From CAZCBN01 sp964496975 (GTDB lineage Bacteria; Planctomycetota; Phycisphaerae; Phycisphaerales; UBA1924): a DNA stretch of 8,500 bases. Positions 1-5,687 of the stretch are shown here, one piece after another. The translations under genes and the position numbers were made by a program. The stretch covers positions 1 through 8,500 of the forward strand of contig CAZCBN010000136.1 in the NCBI GenBank assembly GCA_964496975.1, read 5' to 3'. Position 1 is the stretch's first letter; each line of letters opens with the position of its first letter. The notes under the pieces were generated by a model. That model saw only the letters and a list, made by a program, of their open reading frames with translations, had not been told where the DNA came from and ran no database searches.

Positions 1-641
1 GCGGCGAGGGACCGGGCCGGGGCGACGGGGCGGGCCGGCCGCCCGCACGCGACGGGCCACGCGACGGGCCGGCGGCTCCCGCGCGGCCTGATCGGGCCGA
101 ACGGGCTGAGCGAACGGAACGGCCCGGACGTCCTGATCGGCCCGTGCGACCCGACCGCGCGGCCTCCGCCGCAGGGGGCACGCCGGCACAGGCCGTGGGC
201 GAGGCGTCCACCATCACCGATTCGCAGGGCGAGGGCGGGGCAGACGCGGCCGGCGACGCATCCGCCGCGGCCGCGCCGGGCGAGCGGAAGCGCAAGCGTC
301 GCCGGCGCAAGCGCCGCGACGGCGCGCCCTCCGCCGGCGCACCGGGAGACCCGCTGGGCGGCGCCGACGCCGGCGCAACCGGCGATGCCGCGGCGGCATC
401 CGCCGACGACGCGGCCGATGCCGCCGACGACGCCGATGACGATCGCGGCCGCGACGCGGACGGCGACACCGAGCGTGCGTCCGACAGCGACGGCCCGAAC
501 GCCGCGACGGGCGAGGGCCACGCCGACACCGGCGCGGCCGCGTCGAAAAAGCGTCGGCGCCGCCGCCGTCGGCGCCGGCCTGGAACACCGGGTGACGGCG
601 CGGGCGACGGCAACGCCCCCTCCACGGGCGGCGACGCGTGA
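1..641 (+). CDS. C-terminal part of an Arg/Lys-rich, disordered protein (5' truncated)
   Basis: The reading frame starting at position 3 is open from the window edge to the TGA at 639-641, giving 212 visible residues, so the gene begins upstream. A GTG at 144 could serve as a start, but the same repetitive composition runs on upstream of it, so I treat the gene as truncated. Nothing visible is a folded domain. In order there are: a Gly/Arg/Pro/Asp-rich stretch; nine R-x-x tripeptides (84-164); an Ala/Gly-rich stretch; a basic run RKRKRRRRKRR (285-317); an Ala/Asp-rich acidic stretch (about 405-485); a second basic run KKRRRRRRRRR (546-578); and a short Gly-rich end. Tails like this occur on RNA-binding proteins such as DEAD-box helicases or RNase E/G, and an RNA-binding role is the natural guess, but the catalytic part lies outside the window and the function is unknown. 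It overlaps the next gene by 4 bp. Confidence 0.7.
   Translation, partial: GEGPGRGDGAGRPPARDGPRDGPAAPARPDRAERAERTERPGRPDRPVRPDRAASAAGGTPAQAVGEASTITDSQGEGGADAAGDASAAAAPGERKRKRRRRKRRDGAPSAGAPGDPLGGADAGATGDAAAASADDAADAADDADDDRGRDADGDTERASDSDGPNAATGEGHADTGAAASKKRRRRRRRRRPGTPGDGAGDGNAPSTGGDA
48..71 (+). repeat. Tandem pair of 12-bp units
   Basis: Two adjacent 12-bp copies, cgcgacgggcca (48-59) and cgcgacgggccg (60-71), differ only at the last base. They encode part of the Arg/Asp/Gly/Pro-rich tail. This looks like slippage-type expansion in a low-complexity coding region. Confidence 0.75.
84..164 (+). repeat. Nine-copy tripeptide repeat (R-P/A/T-D/E/G/V), 9-nt period
   Basis: In the frame of the upstream gene, an Arg codon recurs every nine bases: RPD, RAE, RAE, RTE, RPG, RPD, RPV, RPD, RAA. 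The arginine codons vary (cgg, cga, cgt, cgc), so the period is held at the protein level and is not a recent DNA duplication. It places alternating positive and negative charges on a disordered linker. Confidence 0.8.
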
Positions 642-1705
642 CGCAAGCCTCCGCGCCCGCTGCGGCCCGGCCGTGGCGCACGCCGCTGGCGCTGCTCGCG
701 CTGGTCGCGGGGCTGGGGCTGCTGGCGTGGGTGGCGCGGTCGGCGTTTGACGCGATGTCGGCGGAGGATTGGCAGCGCCTCGCACAGGCCGAGTGGTGGC
801 GGTCGGGCTCGCTCGCGGCGCTCGCGGCGGTGGGCGTGGCGCTCAATGGGGCGATGTGGTGGCTCGCGCTGCGGCCGCAGCGGCGCATCTCGCTCGCCGA
901 TGCGCTCGCGGTGAACGCCGTCGCCACGCTGCTGGCGTACGCGCCGGGGAAGTTCAGCGTGCTCTTCCGCGTGGCGTGGCACCGGCGTGTGGACGGCGTC
1001 GCGGTGCTCACCTTCGGCGGGTGGATGGCGGCGGTGGGCGCGACGCTCGCGGCCGCCGTGCTGCCCGCGATGCTGCTCGCGGCGCCCCTCGCGCCGGGCG
1101 GCGGGGCGCGCGCCGTTGGTGAAGCGGGCGAAGCGGGCGCGTCGCTCGTGCCGTGGGCGATCGCGTCGCTCCTCGGCGCGGCGGCGTGCGCCGAGATGGG
1201 CGTGCGCCTCAGCCGGTTCTTCGCCACGGGCTCGGGATGGCGCTGGCTGCTGCGGGCCGCCTTCCGCGTCGCGGGGCGGCGGGGCGTGCGCGTCATGCGC
1301 AGCCCGCCCGTGCAGAACCTGCACGCGGGCCTGCGCATGCTGAGCGACCGCCGCAGCGTCTTCGGCGGCGTGGCGCTGCGGCTGCTGGACATCTCGGCCA
1401 CGGCGGTGCGCTTCGCCGCGGCGGCGGGCATTCTGGGCGTCGCCCTCGCGCCGGCGCAGGCCGCGGCGGCGGGGCTCGCCTACTTCCTCATCGCCGCGGC
1501 CGCGCCCACCGGGGCCGCGGGCGCACGCGAGGCGGGCACCGCCGGCGTGCTCACGCTGCTGGGGCTGTACCTCGATGAGATCGCGCCGGTCGTCCTCATC
1601 GTCGCGGCGGGCACGCTCGTGGGCGACACGCTCTGCGCCGCGGCCGGGGGCGCGTGGCTCGCGCTGCGCCGCGCGAAACCGTCGCCCGCCTACACCCGCG
1701 GCTGA
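638..1705 (+). CDS. Polytopic membrane protein, lysylphosphatidylglycerol-synthase TM / flippase-like family
   Basis: A 355-residue integral inner-membrane protein. Hydrophobic segments lie at about residues 17-34, 57-78, 123-152 (long, possibly two passes), 169-188, 243-272, 276-290, and two between 300 and 345. Two features fit the family related to the membrane half of MprF (lysylphosphatidylglycerol synthase) and AglD/UPF0104 proteins: an N-terminal APGKFSVLFR segment (102-111), resembling the Pro-Gly...Arg loop, and PTGAAGAREAG (290-300), resembling the conserved Pro-Gly-x-Gly-x-R-E motif before the last helices. Members flip or move lipid-linked molecules, but the substrate here cannot be told. 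There is no cytosolic aminoacyl-transferase domain, so it is not a full MprF. The start is GTG at 638, inside the GTGA overlap with the previous stop, which suggests translational coupling; no clear Shine-Dalgarno is visible. The stop lies 16 bp inside the convergent purB gene. Family assignment is moderately sure, function unknown. Confidence 0.65.
   Translation: MTQASAPAAARPWRTPLALLALVAGLGLLAWVARSAFDAMSAEDWQRLAQAEWWRSGSLAALAAVGVALNGAMWWLALRPQRRISLADALAVNAVATLLAYAPGKFSVLFRVAWHRRVDGVAVLTFGGWMAAVGATLAAAVLPAMLLAAPLAPGGGARAVGEAGEAGASLVPWAIASLLGAAACAEMGVRLSRFFATGSGWRWLLRAAFRVAGRRGVRVMRSPPVQNLHAGLRMLSDRRSVFGGVALRLLDISATAVRFAAAAGILGVALAPAQAAAAGLAYFLIAAAAPTGAAGAREAGTAGVLTLLGLYLDEIAPVVLIVAAGTLVGDTLCAAAGGAWLALRRAKPSPAYTRG
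1690..1705. other. Convergent 3' overlap of two genes
   Basis: The TGA of the plus-strand membrane-protein gene (1703-1705) lies beyond the TAG of purB on the minus strand (complement of 1690-1692). Sixteen bases therefore code on both strands, and there is no intergenic space for a conventional terminator between the genes. Confidence 0.85.
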
Positions 1706-3261
1706 GACGCCCCGCCCCGCGCCAGATCGTCCTGATACCGCTCGCGCAGCGGGTCGATCACCTCACGGATGAAGCGTTCCGTCTGCTCCACGCTGCGGCC
1801 GATGTACTTCATCGGGTCGAGCAGGTGCTCGTCGGTCAGCAGGTGGTGCACGGCGCCGAACGCCGGGTCGGCCCGCAGGCGCTCGATCAGATCGTTGTCC
1901 AGCCCTTCGTGCTTCACACGCATGCCCGCGGCCTGCGCGTGCACGCGGATGCGCTCGTGCAGGTCTTGGCGGTCGCCGCCGGCCTTCACGGCCTCCATCA
2001 GGATGTTCTCGGTGGCGAGGAAGGGCAGCTCGGCCATCAGGTTCTTGCGGACCATCGCCTCATGCACAACGAGGCCGCTGGCCACATTGTGCATGAGGTC
2101 GAGCGCGCCGTCGAGCGCGAGGAAGGCCTCGGGCAGGCTGAGCCGGCGGTTGGAGGAGTCGTCGAGCGTGCGCTCGAGCCACTGCGTGGCGGCCGTGTCG
2201 TAGGCGTTGCCGACGAGGTTCATGACGAAGCGGGCCAGCCCACAGATGCGCTCGCACCGCATCGGGTTGCGCTTGTAGGGCATGGCGGAGGAACCGATCT
2301 GGTTGGTCTCGAAGGGCTCGTCGAGTTCCTTGCGGTTGGCGAGGAGGCGGATGTCGGTGGCGATTTTGTGCAGGACGGCGGCGATGGAGGCGAGGTCGGC
2401 GAGAATCTGCGCATCGACCACGCGCGGGTAGGTCTGACCGGTGAGCCGGTGCGTGTAGTTCCAGTAGGTTGCTTCGATGCCCTCTTCATCGTCCTCGGGT
2501 GCCGCTGCATCGAACAAGAGCGGGCCGCCGAGCAAGCAGCGCAGGAAGCGTTCTTCGAGCTCATCGACCTTGTAGGCATCGCCGTCGAAGAGGGCGAGGA
2601 ACGAGGCTTGCGTACCGGTCGCGCCGCGCAGGCCGCGGTATTTCACTGGCCACACCGCGGCATTCGGCTCGCCGCGCCACCATTGCTGTGACCACCGCAG
2701 ATCGTGCGAGTATCCGGCGAGGCGCCGGCCGACGGTGGTCGGCTGCGCGCTCTGGTAGTGCGTGAAGCCCAGCGCGGGCACGCCCTTGTATTGATGCCCA
2801 CGGACGCCCAACGCGTACACGCACCGCTGCACATGCCAACAAATCAGGCCGATTGACTCGTGGATGAGCCGTAGATCCGCGTTGCACACCACGTCCTGGC
2901 TCGTGCACCCCAGATGGATGATCGGCTTCGCCTTCGGGCACTGCTCGCCGAGGCAGTGCACGTGGCTCATCACGTCGTGGCGCAGCTCGCGCTCGAGTTC
3001 CTCGGCCCGGCGGATCTCATCGTCGCTGATGCCGCGCTCAACAACCGCCCGCAGCTCGGCCACTTGCTCCGCCGTTACCAGCGGAGGCCGCCCCTTGGCC
3101 TCGGGCCAGTCCCTGGTCACCTCGTGCTGCGCCTCGGCGATCGCGAGCCAGATGCGCCGCCACGTGTTGAACTTGTGCCGCGCCGACCACAGGCGGAGCA
3201 TCTCCGGGCTGGCGTTGCGGCTGGCGAGGGGGCTGGTGTAGGTGTCGTACGGGCTGGTCAT
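1690..3261 (-). CDS. purB: Adenylosuccinate lyase, eukaryote-like type
   Basis: A 523-residue cytosolic fumarase/aspartase-superfamily enzyme. It cleaves SAICAR to AICAR plus fumarate and adenylosuccinate to AMP plus fumarate, in purine synthesis. The signature GSSAMPYKRNP (323-333) carries the catalytic serine loop. LRHDVMSHVH (93-102) holds the conserved His95, and GFTHYQSAQ (165-173) the general-acid His168. From PLASR (11-15) through TGTQASF, KICTDIRLLAN-like, WLERTLDDS, LPFLATENI and GGDRQDLHE to NDLIER, it follows the human ADSL sequence closely as I recall it, more than the E. coli or B. subtilis enzymes. At 523 residues it is longer than human ADSL (about 484), partly from an acidic insertion around residues 241-266. 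The ATG at 3261 is chosen because the protein begins there in family register; the open frame continues to 3456 but adds only Arg/Ser/Gly-rich sequence that overlaps the sigma gene. No strong Shine-Dalgarno. Its GC (about 60% in sampled lines) is lower than its neighbours'. Confidence 0.97.
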   Translation of the reverse strand: MTSPYDTYTSPLASRNASPEMLRLWSARHKFNTWRRIWLAIAEAQHEVTRDWPEAKGRPPLVTAEQVAELRAVVERGISDDEIRRAEELERELRHDVMSHVHCLGEQCPKAKPIIHLGCTSQDVVCNADLRLIHESIGLICWHVQRCVYALGVRGHQYKGVPALGFTHYQSAQPTTVGRRLAGYSHDLRWSQQWWRGEPNAAVWPVKYRGLRGATGTQASFLALFDGDAYKVDELEERFLRCLLGGPLLFDAAAPEDDEEGIEATYWNYTHRLTGQTYPRVVDAQILADLASIAAVLHKIATDIRLLANRKELDEPFETNQIGSSAMPYKRNPMRCERICGLARFVMNLVGNAYDTAATQWLERTLDDSSNRRLSLPEAFLALDGALDLMHNVASGLVVHEAMVRKNLMAELPFLATENILMEAVKAGGDRQDLHERIRVHAQAAGMRVKHEGLDNDLIERLRADPAFGAVHHLLTDEHLLDPMKYIGRSVEQTERFIREVIDPLRERYQDDLARGGASQPRV

Positions 3262-3355
3262 CGCCCGATCATTCCCGCGCCGAGCCCGCCCCGACGCCGC
3301 CGCGGGCGAGGCACTCCCCCGCGAGGCGTGCCGCCCCGGCCCCGTACCATGGCCC
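3262..3355. promoter_or_regulatory. Divergent intergenic region between purB and the ECF sigma gene
   Basis: These 94 bp separate the ATG of purB (minus) from the ATG of the sigma factor (plus), so they must hold promoters for at least one and probably both. I see no convincing sigma-70 -35/-10 pair and no GGAAC...CGTC-type ECF promoter on either strand. A CCATGG palindrome at 3348-3353 lies next to the sigma start. An ATG at 3349, out of frame with the sigma gene, opens a 13-codon ORF ending at 3390 that overlaps the sigma start. Confidence 0.5.
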
Positions 3356-4105
3356 ATGCCCCGCCCCGCCGCCAGCACCCCGCCGGGTGACGCCGATCCG
3401 CGCGTGCTGGAACGCGCCCGGGCGGGCGAGCGCGAGGCGCTGGACCGGCTGCTCACCCCCTACCTCGGCCGGCTCTACCTGCTCTGTCTGCGCATGCTGG
3501 GCCGGCCCGACGACGCCCGCGACGCGGCCCAGGACGCGCTCGTCAAGATCATCCGGGGCCTGCCCGCGTTCGACGGCCGGAGCCGCTTTTCCACGTGGGC
3601 GACGCGCGTCGCGATGAACGCGTGCCTCACGCGCCTGCGGGCCCGGGCCCGGGAGCGGGGCCGCCTCGTCGCCGGGGAGGCCACGCCGCCAGATCGGCTT
3701 GTGTTCGGTTCGCCCGCCCGCGCCCGGCCCGTCGGCGTGGACAACATCGCCGACGATTCGCGGGAACCGGACGCCGCGGCGCGCGTCCAACTGGCGGACG
3801 ACCGCGCGAGGGTGCTGCGGGCGTTGCAGGCCGTCAGCCCCGAGCACCGGGCCGTGCTGGTGCTTCGGGACGTGCACGGTTTGGAGTATGACCGGATCGC
3901 GGCCGTGCTGGAGGTCTCGATCGGCACGGTCAAGAGCCGTCTGTTCCGGGCCCGCGCGGCGTTGCGGGAGCAGGTGGAAGCCGCCGCGCCAGAGCCCTCC
4001 GCCGCCGAGAACCCGACCGAGCCCGACCAGCCGACCGACCGGCCGACCGACCGGCCCAACCACCAGCCCGACGAAACGCCCGCCCGATCGGCCCGCACCG
4101 CATGA
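3356..4105 (+). CDS. RNA polymerase sigma factor, ECF family
   Basis: A 249-residue sigma-70-family protein with regions 2 and 4 only, the ECF (group 4) layout, which directs RNA polymerase to a stress or signal regulon. Region 2 spans about residues 24-97. It includes the core-binding helix LLTPYLGRLYLLCLRML, the acidic RDAAQDALVKIIRGLPAF segment, and the -10-reading segment RSRFSTWATRVAMNACLTRLR (about 75-95). Region 4 spans about 146-207, with a helix-turn-helix at 176-203 (LEYDRIAAVLEVSIGTVKSR) that reads the -35. The linker of nearly 50 residues is long, and a Pro/Glu/Asp/Thr-rich tail follows (211-249). The start at 3356 is the ATG nearest region 2 that avoids overlapping purB. A GTG at 3242 would add 38 residues and overlap purB; a GTG at 3404 is another possibility. 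No clear Shine-Dalgarno. The gene overlaps its downstream partner by 4 bp (ATGA), the usual arrangement for a sigma/anti-sigma pair. Confidence 0.92.
   Translation: MPRPAASTPPGDADPRVLERARAGEREALDRLLTPYLGRLYLLCLRMLGRPDDARDAAQDALVKIIRGLPAFDGRSRFSTWATRVAMNACLTRLRARARERGRLVAGEATPPDRLVFGSPARARPVGVDNIADDSREPDAAARVQLADDRARVLRALQAVSPEHRAVLVLRDVHGLEYDRIAAVLEVSIGTVKSRLFRARAALREQVEAAAPEPSAAENPTEPDQPTDRPTDRPNHQPDETPARSARTA
4031..4054 (+). repeat. Perfect 2 x 12-bp tandem repeat in the sigma factor tail
   Basis: ccgaccgaccgg is present twice without mismatch (4031-4042 and 4043-4054), each copy itself built on a 4-bp ccga-like period. It encodes the PTDRPTDR part of the disordered C-terminal tail. Confidence 0.85.
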
Positions 4106-5667
4106 CCGACCACCCCGCGCCATCTGACCTGCACGACGCCGTGGGCCGCGTGTCCGAGGCCGACCTGCTGCTGCTCGTGGAGGACCCCGCCTCGGCGAGC
4201 CCCCGGCTGCTGCGTCGCGTGCAGAACGACCGCGCCCTGGCCGCCGCGGTGGAGGCGATGCAGCGCGACCGCGCCGCCCTCTCGGCCAGCCTCTCAACCG
4301 GCCTTTCGACCGGCGTCTCGACCGCGCCGCACACCTCCGACGCGTCGCTCGCCACGCTCCTCGCCGACGCGTTGGAAGAGGCCGAGCGCGAAGCCGAGCG
4401 GGCCGTGCTCATCGGCCTCGCCGGCGGGGCGGCCTCCGCGTCGGGCGACGCCGTGCCCCCACCGCGGCTGGGCATCCGCCCGCGTTCGCACGCGTCCCGC
4501 GCCGCATGGCGCGACGCCGCGCTCGCCGCGCGGCGGGCCGTCACGCTCCCCTCGCTCCGCGTCACGCTGCCGCTCGCCGCGGCGGCGCTGCTGGTGCTGG
4601 GGGGCGGGGCCCTCTTCCTCGCGCAAGAGCTCATGCGGGCCGAGGCGGGCCCGGGCCCGCAGGCCGGTCTCCAAACGGGCCCGCTCGCCAACGCGCTCGA
4701 CACCCCCCGCGACACCACAAGCGACACCACACGCCTCGACGCCCTCAACGAAGACGGCCCGCTCGACAACACCGCGATCGCCAACGCCACGCCGCGCACC
4801 GACGGCCACCCCGCCGCCTCAACCGCGATCGCCGACGCGAGCGCCGGTGGCGCTCCCAACCCCGCCGTACTCCCCAACGAACGGCGCACCGAGCTTCCCT
4901 CCGCCACCGCGACCGCGCTCGCCGCGCACGCGCCCCTCGGCCCATCGCGCGACGCGGCCCACGCCGCGGCCCACGCCCACGCCGCCGCCAACACCTCGGC
5001 CACGCCCCGCGTCGCCTCGCTCGCCGACGCGGCCTCGCTCCTCGCCGAGGGCCGGCTCGCGATCGCGCTGCGTCTCCCGGCCGTCGTGCCGAACGACGGT
5101 GCCCCGATCAACCCCGCCGACGCCGCCGCCGTCCTCGCCCGCATCGGCACGTCAAGCACCAACGCCTGGCGCGTGCAGCCCAACGCCGACCCCGCGCTCG
5201 CCCTCGCGCTGTCGCGCGACGCGGGCGTGCTGGCCCTCTCCCCCGCAGCGCGCCCCGGGCCCGCCGAGGCGACACCCCCGGCCCTCGCGCACGCCGAAGA
5301 CGCCATCGCCGCGCCCGGCGCCAGCCCGAGCCCCAGCCCCGGCCCGAGCCCCAGCCCCGGCCCAAGCCGTGACCCCCGCTCGCCCCAAGCCGCCGCGTTC
5401 GGCACGCCGCTCGATGCAGCGCCCGCGGGCCTCCTCACCGCGCAGGTAGCCCCGCGTCGGCCCGCGCTCGCCGCGCTGCTCCGCGCCCTTCAACAGACCG
5501 GCGGCCGCACCGAGCTCGTCGCGCTCGAGTCCCCCATGAGCCCCGCCGAGCTCGCCTCGTGGGCCCGGGGCCACACCATCTGCGACCACCCGCCGCGGCC
5601 CGCCGCCGACGCACGCCGCGGCGCCTTCCTGGAGCTGCCCATCATGCTCCAGCCCGCCACGCCGTAA
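4102..5667 (+). CDS. Single-pass membrane protein, probable anti-sigma factor for the upstream ECF sigma
   Basis: A 521-residue protein whose ATG lies in the ATGA overlap with the sigma gene, so the two are almost certainly co-translated. Residues 1-150 are hydrophilic and mostly helical-looking, with SEADLLLLVEDPASASPRLLRRVQ (18-41), a Ser/Thr/Gly repeat (61-74) and LEEAEREAERAVLI (91-104). One transmembrane segment at about 154-174 (TLPLAAAALLVLGGGALFLAQ) follows basic residues, which predicts N-terminus in the cytoplasm and the long C-terminal part outside. That part has an Ala/Asn/Asp/Pro-rich linker (about 178-300), a segment with folded-looking alternation (about 304-380), a Pro-Ser-Gly spacer (408-422) and a last segment (about 445-518) ending FLELPIMLQ. 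There is no HxxxCxxC zinc-binding anti-sigma motif. Single-pass topology and coupling to an ECF gene support an anti-sigma role by context only; I recognise no named domain. Confidence 0.75.
   Translation: MTDHPAPSDLHDAVGRVSEADLLLLVEDPASASPRLLRRVQNDRALAAAVEAMQRDRAALSASLSTGLSTGVSTAPHTSDASLATLLADALEEAEREAERAVLIGLAGGAASASGDAVPPPRLGIRPRSHASRAAWRDAALAARRAVTLPSLRVTLPLAAAALLVLGGGALFLAQELMRAEAGPGPQAGLQTGPLANALDTPRDTTSDTTRLDALNEDGPLDNTAIANATPRTDGHPAASTAIADASAGGAPNPAVLPNERRTELPSATATALAAHAPLGPSRDAAHAAAHAHAAANTSATPRVASLADAASLLAEGRLAIALRLPAVVPNDGAPINPADAAAVLARIGTSSTNAWRVQPNADPALALALSRDAGVLALSPAARPGPAEATPPALAHAEDAIAAPGASPSPSPGPSPSPGPSRDPRSPQAAAFGTPLDAAPAGLLTAQVAPRRPALAALLRALQQTGGRTELVALESPMSPAELASWARGHTICDHPPRPAADARRGAFLELPIMLQPATP
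4291..4324 (+). repeat. Imperfect 12-bp tandem repeat encoding LSTG units
   Basis: Three consecutive units, ctctcaaccggc, ctttcgaccggc and gtctcgaccg, are near copies and encode SLSTGLSTGVST in the predicted cytoplasmic part of the membrane protein. They look like a local slippage-derived flexible linker. Confidence 0.7.
5325..5360 (+). repeat. Perfect 2 x 18-bp tandem repeat encoding a Pro-Ser-Gly spacer
   Basis: cccgagccccagccccgg occurs at 5325-5342 and 5343-5360 with no mismatch, followed by a decayed partial third copy (cccaagcc). It encodes repeated PSPSPG in the extracytoplasmic part of the probable anti-sigma factor. Identity at the third codon positions points to recent duplication. 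Confidence 0.9.
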
Positions 5668-5687
5668 GGCACCCCCGCCGGTCGTCG
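5668..5687. other. 20-bp convergent gap between the anti-sigma candidate and leuS
   Basis: Only 20 bases separate the TAA at 5665-5667 from the leuS TAG (complement of 5688-5690). I see no hairpin with a T-run in it, so any terminator lies inside a gene or is factor-dependent. Confidence 0.7.

Noticed and set aside
214..1431. 405-residue open frame on the minus strand
   Set aside because: It is Arg/Ala/Ser-rich with no domain and lies opposite the Arg-rich gene and the membrane-protein gene; long spurious frames are expected at this GC.
2464..2490. Resemblance of tcgatgcc-like bases in the purB insertion to the leuS 8-bp repeat
   Set aside because: Only short, irregular matches with no tandem structure; chance similarity in GC-rich sequence is likely.
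1654..2691. 345-residue plus-strand frame opposite purB
   Set aside because: purB is unmistakable on the other strand; this frame (rich in V, H, E, G) is its antisense shadow.
3262..3456. 65-residue N-terminal extension of PurB
   Set aside because: It is Arg/Ser/Gly-rich, has no counterpart in the family, and overlaps the divergent sigma gene; the ATG at 3261 fits the family start.
3930..5438. 502-residue minus-strand frame opposite the anti-sigma candidate
   Set aside because: Composition is Ser/Ala/Arg-rich without motifs; the plus-strand gene has start coupling and a transmembrane segment.
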